64,000 nt of DNA from Doryteuthis pealeii (taxonomy: Eukaryota; Mollusca; Cephalopoda; Myopsida; Loliginidae), in contig CM042181.1 of the NCBI GenBank assembly GCA_023376005.1, forward strand, positions 24,056,808-24,120,807, written 5' to 3'. The translations under genes and the position numbers were made by a program. Shown here one piece after another: positions 38,071-50,489 of the stretch. The notes below the pieces were generated by a model, which was not told the DNA's origin, ran no database searches, and worked only from the letters and a program-made list of their open reading frames with translations. Position 1 is the stretch's first letter. Each line of letters opens with the position of its first letter.

Positions 38071-38127
38071 CATTTAAATCTTATTATTGAAAAATATTAT
38101 TTTTCAATAATAAAAGATTTAGATGAG
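38071..38127. repeat. palindrome, about 25-bp arms
   Basis: CATTTAAATCTTATTATTGA (38071 on) is mirrored by TCAATAATAAAAGATTTAGATG around an ATTAT centre, with one mismatch and one bulge. Confidence 0.92.
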
Positions 38128-39309
38128 GGTATTATTCTTCCAAAACTCCGTTATTAAATCAGATGTAAAAATAAAAAACCCTTCAACCAAAAAAGCAATC
38201 ACATTATATGACCCTTTTAGAATAATCGTTGAGCGAATTGAATCCAACCAAACCAAATCTTGACGATTTTACCTGTTACATTGGTATTTTTCTATTTAAT
38301 GTCTTCTTCATAAATGTTTGTAATCAAAGATGTTTTCAAAAAATATTTTATTGTTTTTGGAATAGACACTTTCTGATTATTATATAAACGTTAATATAAA
38401 CGGACCCATTGAAACGAGAATTGATACATCTCAATATCATCTTACATCATGTGTTACTTTAAATATTAAACCAATATTTAAATATTTAAGATCTTTTCTT
38501 TTACACAAAATAAATAAGTAGTTTTCTTTTCATTTTTCTTTTAAATTTTTGAATACCGACTTCCACAAAGGACGAAAATTTAGGAAGGGAGACAAAAGAA
38601 TCTAATTTGATAAAAATAAAAACAGTACAATTTATTTACAGTTTAACAGGATGTAATTTAGTCAAATAACAAACAATGTAATTTATTCTAAATTAAGAAA
38701 TAATAGATAAATTATCTTTAAATTCTATTTATCAGGAAATAAATATACATAAGTAGTATTTTAATTAAATTGGATTGTTTATAAAATTTTGTCTCGCTTC
38801 ATGAATTTTTGTCTTTTGTGTTTAAAAATAAATCCATATTTAAAAAGAAAAAAATATTTATTACAAGAGAATAACATTAATATTATATCCCCGTGGCATA
38901 ACAAATCGTGTCAAACGGTGTATTGTGAAAATGTATCCTTTAGAAATTAATTTATTCCGAGTCCAATGGATTCGAGTTCATTGAAATAAATGTTATAATC
39001 GTAATAATAAAGGAATATTGTTTGTTATTCTTTAGACTTATCGAAGATGACAGTTGAAGCTTCGAGACACCAAGCAACAGAAAAAAGATCAAATAGCGGA
39101 GACCGATTCCTGAGACATTCGCGTCATCACAACAAAGGTTAGTGGTTTTTTTCCTCTCCAATAACTCCATAGATTACAACGAACGCAAAAATCAGAAATG
39201 AGTTATGTTGCGTTGATTTCATTTTTTATCGAAATCATGTATGATGAAAAACACCAGAGAGGATTTCTTATGTACCGATATAATTATCTATCCTTGTTTT
39301 GGAGAGTAA

Positions 39310-39311
<2 letters not shown>

Positions 39312-39353
<42 letters not shown>
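39312..39353. repeat. (TA)n microsatellite
   Basis: Uninterrupted TA run. Confidence 0.97.
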
Positions 39354-39355
<2 letters not shown>

Positions 39356-40304
39356 AATTGTTGTTCTGATTGACTGTCCAAAAGAAGCGAAAATTCTAAG
39401 ACTATCCTTTTCAGATTGGCACTACTGAGGTAAAGACATGATTTGGAAAACTCTTTCTTCACTATATTCAACTGTGAATACTGTACTTTGCTTCTCATAG
39501 GCACAAGTAAGATATTGTTATCCTTGCTCTTCTATTCAATGCATTTGAATGTGGGATTAATTTAATTTTTCGTATTTTTTCTTAATACATTAATACTCTT
39601 TAATATTTTAGAAACGACATTTAGTGTATAAACAATGAATACCCGTCATGTTCACCCTTTTTCGACACTTATGATCCCTTTTTGGTATTTATCGATCCTT
39701 TTGGTAATCCAACAGACCTAACCCCTACCCCCCCCCCCACTAAGAGTCGATAATGACCACTTTGGTTATTTTACATTAATAATTGTTTTATAACTGACTT
39801 ATCACCTATTTCAGTCGGGATTAACCACATGGACCAGTCTTCAAGAATTGGTAATATTAAACCAGATCGAGTTGTAAAAAAGGTTGGCTATCTCTTCATT
39901 AGAAAAGTTTCCTTGTGACAATTGTTACTCAATCTTGTGGAACTGAAATAATCCGTGTAGGAACGGTATATATGGTCTCTATATGCTTGAACATTAATTT
40001 TAAAACTAGTTTTATTAATAAGATCCTTAGATATCAAGTAGATCACCTTTTTAAACCTTAACACATGTGTCATCAATCACACTTTAACCGAATTATTGAT
40101 GGAGAAAGTTAGAATTAAATCTTTCAGTGTTTTTTATAAATATTTTCAAAGAATTTTTGAGCCACAACTGCAAATATTTTGTTCACTAGCAGTAATCTAT
40201 ATTTCTAATGATTCAGTTTCGCGGCTCAAAATCGCCTCTCAAGGAAACAGGCAACACATTATTCATTGTTAAAAATTAAAGTTCGCCATAACTAGGTTGT
40301 AACA

Positions 40305-40385
40305 CAAGGATCAAACTCACGACAGAGTAATAATGGATCTGCCAGACTAGCTTGCTAACCATTACACCACAATGAGACATCTATT
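40305..40385 (-). repeat. tRNA-like SINE head, single copy
   Basis: The minus strand has TGTGGTGTAATGGTTAGCAA (A box) and GTGAGTTTGATCCTTGTG (B box), with the same spacing and intervening CTAGTCTGGCAGATCCATTA as units of the array at 8395-9000. It is a dispersed relative of that array. Confidence 0.8.
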
Positions 40386-42742
40386 CATTATTAAAAGTAT
40401 TGGAAGTTTCGTTGATTGACTACTGAAACGTTTTTTGTTTTATTCCAATTTTACAACAGATTTCCGCATAAGTCAAATTTATTTCTTAATGAAACGTGAA
40501 ACAGTAAATCATGAGAAGTTCAGATGATCAATATCTTTTCATAAAACTAAATGATTGATGTTTCGGTAGCGAATTTGTCAGTCCAGACAAAAACGCTTCG
40601 GTCACAAACAATTCCAATCCAAATGTTTCGGCAGCACTATGGTTTTATTTCCGATAAAATCACTAATTAGATGTAAATTAAAATAAATGCTATCATAGTA
40701 TAAAAATCAAAATTTACATTAATCAATTATTCATGTATTAAAGTATTTAAACATTTTTACAACTTCAATGGTAAATATATAATATATCATTGTTTTACAT
40801 TTTCTAGTTTAAAAATGTTTTTATAGCTATTTTTTAAAATTCTTTATAAGACAAAAATCAATAATTTATGAATATATGATATAATTCTTGCTTGTTATTT
40901 ACTGAAAATGTACTGATACAGGGTTGAAATCTCCGAGTCCAGGATCGGCTCATTTTTATTTTGCCGTGTCCTGTCCAGGACAAGAATATCACTATGGGAC
41001 CATACGTAAACCCTAAAATGCGAAGTCCCATAAAAGGGTTAAGAAGTGACGTCACCTATTATTTTACGCTAGTAATAAAAAATAAAACAGTCCTACAGAT
41101 TGAGCTTTTGATTTCAAACGTTGTCTTGCTTTTCTGACTGAAATCCATTTAATCAACAAACATCCAGATTTAATTATTTTATCAGTGAATTTGAAAATAG
41201 TAAATATTGTAAAATTAACATTTTGAAAGCAATATATAATGAAATCTCTTACCAAAAATTGAAAATACAAAAATCTTTATTGCGAATTGCTTTGTGATAT
41301 ATTTCTAAGTAGAATAATAAAAGCAAAAGAATGATAACCGTGAAACCTTTGATAGCGTTGAAAATAAAGATATTATTTTATGAAACAGTAAATTTTCCAT
41401 TTCTTTTCCTGTTTCAATGTGATTACTTTCTTTTCAGATTTCAATTTCAAGATGATTTAATTAACATATGAAACATTTACTTTCAAGTCTTTAAGCTTTT
41501 TGGATGTAACTTCTAAAAGTTTTTAAATACTTGACACTTATTGAACATGTAGCCAATGAAATTGTAATTTCAAATAGAAAAAAATCTACATGGTCAAATA
41601 GCAAAACACACGAAAATCCTTGAGATAAGCATGAATAAAAATCGAACGCAATTTTTATTGAATTGTAAATTGGACCGTAAATATCTATTTTCTAAAAGCA
41701 TCTTATCGATACAAGAAAAGTACATTACCATCCCTGAGAAATATAGAATTGAAAAGTGTTATGCAAGAAAAAGAAAATATTATATAACATCCCAACAAAC
41801 AACATCACTGAATTGAATAACCTATTTTATACAGGGGCAAAACTAGTTCGCGTTAGAATTGGATTACTCCTACAGAACCCAAATAGAAACACAAAATTTG
41901 GTTGGAAGTTCAGGCGAAAAGGACAAATAAAGAAATTACGACAAAAAACGAAAACGTTAAAGAGGGAAAAACGCAAATACACAATCGATTGAAATGACTC
42001 TAAAAAGACAACAGCAAAGAAAACTTGAAGAAATAAACCAACAGATATCAGCGAAAGAAGGGGGACTCAAAAGGTATCGAGACAGAACCAAACAATACGA
42101 GTAAAACAGGAACTTCCGAAATAACGAAAATAAATTTTACCTACAAATCGCTGGAATAAAAACAAAGACAAACGAATACTCAAACGCATAAGAAACAAGA
42201 CTGTTTTGGAGTAAAATATGGGAAAAAAGAAACCGACAAAAATCTAAATGGAAAATGGCCTGAAAAATGAACTGGAAGGACTCAACGAAATGAACATACA
42301 CATAATCTCGCTCAGGTATCAAACTGGAAAACACCAGGCCGTGATGGTTTTAAAAATTCCCTTCTATCCAGGACAGATTGGTCCAATAACTGAATAGATG
42401 TTTACAAGAAGCAACCATACCCGAATGAATGAAAAAGCGATCACTACTCAGTTCCAGAAAGACCCACAAAAACGAACAATCCCTAGCAATTATAGGTCAA
42501 TAACTTGTCTACCCATAATGTGGAAAATTCTGACTACACTAATTAAAGAAGAAATATATTACTCACTTAATTGAATGCAAACTATTTCCTGAAAAACAGA
42601 AAGGATGCTGCAGGAGAAAAAGAGAAACAGATAACCTACTTTATATTGATTAACTTATCCTTAAAGAGGTTACAACTAGGCACACAAATCTTGCGATGGC
42701 ATAGGTAGACTACTACAAGGCCTATAACATGGTCCCACAAAC

Positions 42743-43021
42743 TTGGATTATAGAATGCTTAAAATGTATAAAATATCCGACAAAATTGTAAATTTCATCA
42801 AAAAGGCCATGGAAAACACAACAGTAGGAGGGCAATTCCTAGAAGTAAAAGTCCAAAGAGGCGTTTTTCAAGGAGATCCACTATCACTACTACTATTTGT
42901 TATAGCAATGTTGCCACTCAACTATATATTTAGAAAATATACCGGAGGCTACGAATTCAGTAAATCAAGAGAAAAAATAAACCACTCTATGAACATAGAT
43001 GATATCAAGATTTTTGCATAA
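42743..43021 (+). pseudogene. L-A reverse transcriptase core
   Basis: Residues read KMYKISDKIVNFIKKAMENT, VKVQRGVFQGDPLSLLLFVI (the QGD block) and MNIDDIKIFA, where the catalytic YxDD has become NIDD. Just upstream, in another frame, YYKAYNMVPQTWI supplies the first aspartate block with D replaced by N. A stop follows FA. Both substitutions in catalytic blocks support an inactive enzyme. Confidence 0.85.
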
Positions 43022-44200
43022 AACGAAAAAGAACTGGAAACCTTTGTACAAACTATAAGAATATACAGCCAGTATATAGGAATTAAATTCGGCATCGAAA
43101 AATGAGCCATGCTAGAGATGAAAATGGTGAAAAGAGAAACAATAGACGGAATACAACTAATAAATTAGGAAAATATAAGTACACTTGGAAAAAAAGAGAA
43201 TTACAAATATTTGGGAATTTTGGATCAGACAAACAGAGATGAAAAAAAAAAAGATTAAAAGAATACTTCAGAACAAAAATCTTCTAAAAACCAAGCTCTG
43301 CATCAAGATATTCTGGGCAATTCTTAAAATGGACAAGAGATAAACAAGAAAGTTAAATACTATGCAAAAGGCATTACATCCGAGAGACGATAGATAAAGA
43401 CTATATGTATCAAGAAAAGGTGGAAGAGGTCTCGCCAACATTAACGATTGCATAGATGCTTCAATCCCAGGTATCGAAGAGTACACAAAAAAAGCAAGGA
43501 AAGATTACTTGGAACAGTCAATAATATGAGACATGCAATGTACAAGCAGAAAACAACAAAAAATGAGAAGAAAAACAGTTATAAAGATACTTCAAGCGAC
43601 AAATGGAAGAGATTGCAGATGAAAATATCTGGATATGGTTAAAGCCTTAACAGATAAATTGAGTCGCAGTTGAAAACAATACCATAAGAATAATTTATAT
43701 GAAAGCAAAAATAGATAAGACAGCACAGCACATGTAGGGTGCGTGGAGACAGAAATAAGACGATCAACCATATATTAAAAGAATGTAGCAAACTAGCGCA
43801 ATGAGGATATAAGGCTAGGCACGACTGGGTTGGAAATGTGATCCACTGGAAATTGTGCAAGAAACTAAAATTTGACCATTCAACAAAATGGTATATGATA
43901 AACCGGAATCTGTTCTTAGAATGAAAAGCATAAAATTCTCTGGGGCTTTGAGATACAGACGGAAAATCTATCTCAGCCAGAAGACCAGACTGATTATTGA
44001 TTAACAAGAAAAAGAGAATTTGAAAATTGGTAGATTTTGCAGTTCCAGCAGATTACAGAGTGAAGAAAGAAAACGAAAAGATAGACAAATACCTGGACCT
44101 TACCAGGGAATTAAAAAAAACCTGAGGAATAGGAGGGTTTGGTGCACTTGAAACGGTCCCAAAAAGTTTAGAAAACAGACTAGAGGAATTAGAAATCAGA

Positions 44201-44475
44201 GGAAGAATTGAGACCATCCAGACAATAGTATTGTTAAGATCAGCAACAATACTCAGAAGAGTCCTGGAGACCCGAGGAGACTTGTTGTCACTCAGACTCC
44301 AGTGAAAGACCACCAGCTAACGCTGGTATGAAAAACTAAAAGGAAGAAGGAAAATCGAGACCATTCAAACAACATTGATCGACTAGAATACTCAGGAGAG
44401 TCCTGGAGACCTTAGGAGACTTGTTGTCACTCAGACTCCAGTGATAGACCACCAGCTAACGCTTGTATGAAAAAC
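44201..44475 (+). repeat. tandem duplication of the L-A 3' tail (two units of about 140 bp)
   Basis: Both units carry GAGTCCTGGAGACC, GGAGACTTGTTGTCACTCAG and ACTCCAGTGA.AGACCACCAG. The hairpin is perfect in unit 1 (44312-44327) and has one change in unit 2 (44451-44466). Confidence 0.92.
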
Positions 44476-44636
44476 TTACAAGGAGTAATATAATAATAAT
44501 AATGAAAAGGTCTCCACCTAGTCTGAACTGTTATATTTCTGCGTCAGTTGCGTTAAGGAATAAATCAGGCGAGTAGACAATATTACGGCTTAAAATAAGT
44601 ATTGTTGGTTACTCCACTTATTCAGATCGCGTCATT

Positions 44637-45085
44637 AAAGTGGAAAGAAGAAAGAGAAGAAGGAAAAAAAGAAAATTGAAATAAAAGAAAAAGATAAAGA
44701 AAGAAAGAAAATGTTCAAGAAAGAAAAAGCAAATAAATTGTTCGAATAAATAAATCAAAGACGGAAGGAAGAAAGAAAAATAAATTAAAAACGAAAAAGG
44801 AATAAAATATGTAAAAGAAAGAAAATTGAAAAGAAACGAAAAAGGAGAAAAAAATAATCTAAGAAAGAAAAAGAAAGTAAAAATTTGAAATTTTAAAAAA
44901 GAAAGAATGATAAAAAGAAAAATGGTTGAATGAAAAAGATTAAGAAAACTAAAATAATAAGAGCCACAAGGAAGATCTTTAAAAGTCAAAACATCTGTAG
45001 TAGTAAACAAGAAAACAAGAAAGGAATGAAAGAAAAGGAAAACATGAGAAAAAGGAAAAATAAAACCAGAAATTAAGGAGTAAGA
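44637..45085 (+). repeat. polypurine (GAAA-rich) tract, about 450 bp
   Basis: Dominated by A and G with GAAAGAAA and GGAAGAAAG motifs and few pyrimidines. The long minus-strand ORF here (44618-45010) is a Phe/Leu-rich artefact of the composition. Confidence 0.9.
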
Positions 45086-45089
45086 GAAA

Positions 45090-47510
45090 GCGAAGAAGGA
45101 AAATATCTATATGTAAAATTTCATGTACATCCTATATAAGTCTATATAACGACATGTCAGTGAATATTCTGAATAAATGATATCTAAAATAGTTATAAAT
45201 TTTCCACTGAATCATTCTAAGGTCGCATTGTCAGAATCCATTTGTCTTTCTTTCCATATCTTACACGTGACCTTTCCCTTAGATAAATTGGAAATAAACT
45301 CTTTTCGCTGCCCCCTACCACAACCCAATAGCGACCACAATATTAAAACCGAGACACAAACCTTACCCTAAACACTGACCCCCAAACCGTAACCTCTATT
45401 TTACAGATGCCAGATAGTTGTATATTAGGGCATCGTATTGGTGTTGGACCAATTCCAGATTGACCATCGTTCAAGCTGAAATTGCTTCAAGATGTTTGGT
45501 GGTAACGAATTTTGTCACAAATACAAACAGATAGGATAAATATAAAATAAAATGGTAAGAAGCGGGAATTGAACACCTGAACTTGATAAAGATTTTTTAA
45601 AACTCATTTAAAACTCAAATGATACTATATCTTATTATAATGGAGATTGTGTGTTTGTCTGCTGTAACCGAAACTATATTACTACTCAAGTCCCGATTCC
45701 CTTAGTTATTTATGTCACATTTTCCATGATTTTATTTTCATCTAAACCTCAATTATTGATAAAAATGGTTTTACATTATTAATACTATTGACCATATCTA
45801 CATACTAATAACATGCAATTGTATTTATATATACAACAAAATAGTAGTTTACAGTGTGAACGGGAAGGTTAATTTGCATATTGATATTAAAAAATTGATT
45901 TTAATAAATATTTGCTTGGTAAGATTGATTGTTTGGTTTTATCTTAATGAATGTGAGTAAAATCTCGGGAATCGATCTTAAAAGAAATCCATTAACAAGA
46001 AAAAATAACTTATTTTATTCTTTACTTCCTATTGTAACTAAATCGTTAAATTAAGAAAATTTAGCAATGAAAGACGGGAGTGATGGAAGAGTAAGTTTTA
46101 GTTTTTCCATTTTTCGATTATACCCGCCTCTGTTTCAAATCTTTATCTGCATTCTTATTTAGTTTCATCAGCCTTTCTAATTTAAGAGTTTACTGCATGC
46201 CAAGAGAAAGAGAACTCCCTTTTTGTATTTATCGTTGCTATAGCAACTACTATGTGTTGCATTCTAGCGATTGTTCAAAAAATTCATCTTGCAGGTAAGG
46301 GCAGATAATTGAACATTTCTATTCCGTTTTGTGAATTCTATTTTGAAATCGTCTAAGTTAAGATTTTCAGTTGTTATTTGGTAATTTTAGAACGAGTCCA
46401 GATGTATGGAATAGCCAGTAAGAATAGAACTCACTAATAATGGTCAGCTAGTCTAACTCACTAACCACTACACCAGCAACGAACTTTAATTGTGGTAAGT
46501 TCAATAGGCAACGAGAACATTTTTTTACCTATAACAGGACATAAATACAAGTAAAATTTTCTTATAGATTCAGATATAAATATTACGACCACAATTTACG
46601 GTGACCCTCTATACGAAGTGTGATAAAAAAAACTTATCGAGACTGAAGATAGATAGCTTAATGTTTTTAATAGTGTCAATACTTTTTGAACAAAATATTT
46701 TTAGTGAAACACAGAATTTCGAAAATGCAACATCCGCCATACTGACCAGACCGTCAAGCTATGCGAGTTTTTTCTAAACTGGAAATTTGTTTCAAGGGTA
46801 AGATTTAAAGATGTGGAGGATCTAAAAGTAATCAAAAGAGGAAAATCAGAGGTGCCTCGACCAATAGATAAATCCCTGGAATAAGAGTGTTGAATGATAA
46901 ATGGACTATGTTAGAGAAATGACCGTTTAAATCATTGTTCCTTTCTCTCTTGGCAAATTTGTTTAACTCACGATACTTTTAAAATATATTAGCATGGGTG
47001 AAAGCCGAGACGTATTTCTTTACTCAAAGCCGTGTTATAGGTTAAAACAATGTTTATGTAATAATAATTTGGTTTTAATTTTCTAACGTTTCAGACATGC
47101 ATCAATAGATTTGACAAATTAATGCATATATAGATTCACTTGCCAAGCCTTGATATATAAACATTTAACTTTATATTTTGCTTTGTATTTCCGAGAGGCT
47201 AAACCTCAACCTCTCTCGCTCTCTCAGAATACTTCAGGAAATATGACGAAGTATAAATCAGACTCAATTTAAGAAAATACAGAGCATTTTATTCACATAC
47301 ACACGCAGAAATGGGTCACTATTTCTACGCCAAAGATGAATAAAAGTCATACTTCTTAGGTTTCAAAACGGTATAGCCAAGATGTTATTTTTTTTCTTTA
47401 AAATTATGAGAAACTTTTGTTTTTAATATTCAAAATGTTTTCTATCCAAAGTTTAAAGGGCTTTTGAGCATTTGTAATTGTTCTACTGGGTTTTGTGGCG
47501 TTAGAATCTT
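45090..47510. other. AT-rich intergenic stretch
   Basis: Nothing coding recognised. It contains a palindromic X-box-like GTTGCTATAGCAAC (46234-46247) and a weak tRNA-like head at 46400-46490. Confidence 0.5.
46400..46490 (-). repeat. tRNA-like SINE head
   Basis: The minus strand has GCTGGTGTAGTGGTTAGTGA and AGTGAGTTCTATTCTTACTGG separated by GTTAGACTAGCTGACCATTA, as in the 8395-9000 array. Confidence 0.7.
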
Positions 47511-47515
47511 AACAT

Positions 47516-48200
47516 TTAGACCGTCGTGTGCCGATGATGTAGTGGATGTTTTAGACGGTATATGCAGATGAAGACGAAGCAGGTGTTAACACTTCCGACA
47601 TGACAGGTACTAAAAACAAAAGTTGAATATGAGCACAGGAAAAATTTCAGGAATACTTTATTCCTTGTGTACCAGAATAACCACTTAACACTATTGTAGC
47701 GGATGTGAAAGTCAGGATGAACTGTCGGCAATCTTCGATGAGACTTTTCTTCCCCGTCGATCAAAAAGACAACGAATGGTGTGTTGCGTGTGCGGGGAGA
47801 ATGGCTGGTGCAAACAAGAAGACATCCGCTTAAGAAAAATATGGTCGTGATGGTAAGCTGAGCGGTACCTTCAATTTGCTTATGTAAATGGTCCTTGTTC
47901 TGCATGGCAAAATTATTGATGTTCCTGTTCTTTGTCGGTCAATAGCCAGGGCTACTAGCGTAGGAAACATCCCGATTCTCGGTTGTGCTTTATGCGGGAG
48001 AGTTGCGTTCGACCTTTGTTTGCCCCCTTCCTGGGTGAAATTATTCATCGTTCGACCTTCGTTTGCACTGTTCTTGTGTGGAATTCTTCGTCGTCTCTGC
48101 CCTATAGGGGTCTCTGTTTTTATTTTGTTTGTCTCTGGAGCTGTTCCTAATTCTATCTATCCTCGTTTGTATTCTAGCAGCAAAAAAGCATAAAATATAC
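47516..48200. other. GC-richer island with overlapping ORFs of unknown nature
   Basis: ORFs of 129 (minus, 47516-47905), 72 (minus, 47830-48048) and 101 codons (plus, 47888-48193) overlap here. Base composition is higher in G+C than the flanks. The minus strand has AATAAA within GGAATAAAGTATTCC near 47655-47670 and an ATG-led MSEVLTPASSSSAYTV near 47560-47605 that ends quickly in a stop. Position and texture resemble an LTR plus gag start of a retroelement, but no diagnostic domain is visible. Confidence 0.25.
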
Positions 48201-48284
48201 TTTATACAATTTCTAAAGAGCTAATGAAAAGAGCTTTGTTTTTACATTGTATCTTACACGAAACTAGAGTAGAATACATTACCT

Positions 48285-48350
48285 CGATCAGAAATTGAAC
48301 TCAAGACCACAAGTTAATTAAATTTACTCTCACCAATGATTTTATGTGCT
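48285..48350 (-). repeat. weak tRNA-like head
   Basis: The minus strand has GTCTTGAGTTCAATTTCTGA (B-box-like), with TTGGTGAGAGTAAATTTAAT about 15 bp upstream as a poor A box. Confidence 0.4.
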
Positions 48351-49550
48351 GAGTTATTGTTTCCAAAAGTGTTTCATGGAATCCCAGAATTTCTCAAAAA
48401 TTAATTTTAGAGTTCTACGAGTTAAGGTGTCTTAATAAAACTTCATAAAAAATATTTTATAAAAGCAGTAGACACTTTTTTAACTGAATGAACAATGCTA
48501 ATATCTTCAAGGGAAAGAAATGAAAAAGATCAGCCTGAAATTTTGGAAAAAAAGTTTTAATCTCTTAATAATCTGCTTTTAATAATTTTTTCCATAACAA
48601 TTACAAATTCATAACAAAATCAGATTTGCTTCTTTTTTTTAATATTTTATTTAGTATATGTTTTTTTATATCATTACTTTAATATTTTTCTTAATCTAAG
48701 ATATATTAACTTCACTTAATGTATTTTTAAAATTAGGGAGGGTGGGATTATCCGGAAAAAAATGTTGACACTTTTGAAAATCTTATTAGATTTCCGAGAT
48801 AAAATAATTTTGGAAACCTATTTAATTGGTCATTTTCCATGGGTCAGGAAATGGAATATATCTCAAGTACGAACTTGAAAGATATGAGATATCTTCTAAA
48901 CATAGACAGGTGAATGAGAACAATATAGAGACATGTACTGAGTAAAGGCATCACTAGAAAAAAATCAATTGCAATCTTATCATTTATATATAATCTAAAC
49001 TTAAGTTTTAGAATGATAATAATCTATTCCCAAAGATTGAATGAAATGTTTGGTTCGAGATTTATACTATTGCACTAACAAAAATATCGCTATGATGTAC
49101 AATTTTTGATGCGTTACAATCAGCATACAGACACAGGTTGGGTCATTATAACATAAATTTACATTGGATTATTAATCACTTTATAATCATCCGATCTTTC
49201 TTTTTATAAAACATGTGTAATAAACTATATTTTCAGTTGTAAAAATATAAAAGTAACAGGTTAAAGGTTAACTTTTAAAAATTAATCTCCATATTTTTAT
49301 CTATTAATAGATGGCCATCTTCTTTGATTCTTATCTAGCAAAATAGTGAAAAAAAGGAAAAAGAAAAAAAAATTTTTTAGACTGGTCCAGTGGAAGAGAC
49401 AAACAAATATCAATAAATTAACTGATTGTTATACATCTTTTAAGCAATGGCATCAAAATGAAAACTATCTACACCCTCGTTATTGTTCTTTACACATTAC
49501 GGACTGATATAGTCATATGCATTCTCCGGCCTTTTTCAGGTAACCTTCCA
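48350..49550. other. AT-rich intergenic stretch
   Basis: Nothing recognised. Confidence 0.5.
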
Positions 49551-49599
49551 GGAATTCCGAAGTTGATTATTTAAATCACGGATGCTTTGGAGATGTTTT

Positions 49600-49720
49600 T
49601 GTATCAGCCACTTTTACTTTTTGCTCAGCTATTAGAGCTGGGATTGAACCTACAACCCCCAGGGGTAGTCTTTTAGGGTATTTAACTTGACGTGTTAACC
49701 CACTCAGCCATAGTAATAAA
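49600..49720 (-). repeat. tRNA-derived SINE head (Ser/Leu-like)
   Basis: The minus strand has TATGGCTGAGTGGGTTAACA (A box), a long variable region, and GTTGTAGGTTCAATCCCAGC (B box). The A box and long variable arm recall class II (Ser/Leu) tRNAs. It differs from the S1 and array types. Confidence 0.75.
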
Positions 49721-50304
49721 TTGAATACTATGAAAATGCAATGGAAGCAACAAATTGACCAAGTCATAGGAAAAGATAATTGTAATAATAAATTTACTCT
49801 TGTTTCAGTGGATCATTGTTACTCATGGAAAGTTTGGATTTAAACTGAAACATGCCCTTCAAAAATAAAAAAATAGGGAGTAATTTCTTTTAAAGTTTTG
49901 AAATTTTAATTCAGTTACATCTTGAAGCAAAATAGCTTTCTGTCGGTTATAAATAAAAATGAAGAAAATAAAATTAAAAAACAACTTTTTTACATTAAAA
50001 ACAGAACAGTTAAGGCAACTGTTCCCATCAAAAATTCGCAAATTTCTCAGAGCATAAAAAACTCTGTATGCTCTTCATAAAATACATAAATGATTTTTAA
50101 AAATGTAACCCAGTTAAAAAGAATAAAATATAATTTAAATTCAACGTCTTAAAAAGAAAGGCAGGCGTGTCCGAAATTTTTGTGCACATTTTCGTATACA
50201 TTGTGCTCGAATACGTCAACTAGCCAGCAAAATAAAGATATAAAACTGGGTTATATTTATACTTTTTATTCAGTTTGTATCTAAACAGAGAGCGAAGATA
50301 TTGC

Positions 50305-50485
50305 AATCATAATAAAAGGGATTAGTCAGATGTAAACAATACCAACATTTTAATGGATACAATGTTTCTTTAATTTATATATTACTAAAATTCTCATGTG
50401 TATTTTAGTAATATATAAATTAAAGAAACATTGTATCCATTAAAATGCTGGTATTGTTTACGTGTGAATCATCCCTTTATCATGT
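50305..50485. repeat. very long inverted repeat (59-bp core arms, extended to about 80)
   Basis: 50332-50390 and 50403-50461 are reverse complements with a single mismatch (CCAACATTTT versus CCAGCATTTT) around a 12-bp loop. Pairing continues outward less perfectly (AAAGGGATTAGTCAGAT against AAAGGGATGATTCACAC). No ORF and no typical MITE end recognised. Confidence 0.97.
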
Positions 50486-50489
50486 TCAG

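Larger units (their letters stand above)
37441..41645. other. AT-rich intergenic stretch
   Basis: Contains a palindrome (38071-38127), a TA run (39312-39353), a tRNA-like head (40305-40385) and a CRE-like TGACGTCA (41047-41054). No gene recognised. Confidence 0.5.
41650..44497 (+). mobile_element. LINE family L-A, longest copy
   Basis: From 5' to 3': an N-terminal linker (TELNNLFYTGAKLV...GWKFRRKGQIKKLRQ, 41805-41950), KTPGRDGFKN near 42320, NYRSITCLPIMWKIL near 42490-42535, FPEKQKGC near 42585, and the RT core at 42743-43021. Then come the Cys/His and ARHDW blocks (43740-43860), KIDKYLDLTRELKK (44075-44120), RLEELEIRGRIETIQT (44175-44225) and two tandem copies of the 3' tail before ATA repeats. 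It has many stops and frameshifts, with no intact ORF over 100 codons. The 5' end is not defined. The clade within non-LTR elements is left open. Confidence 0.88.

Noticed and set aside
41047..41054. CRE site TGACGTCA (another at 20612)
   Set aside because: An 8-bp palindrome is expected by chance at this window size, and no promoter context is visible.
44618..45010. 130-codon minus-strand ORF resembling a membrane protein
   Set aside because: Phe/Leu richness is due to the polypurine tract on the plus strand; no defined helices.
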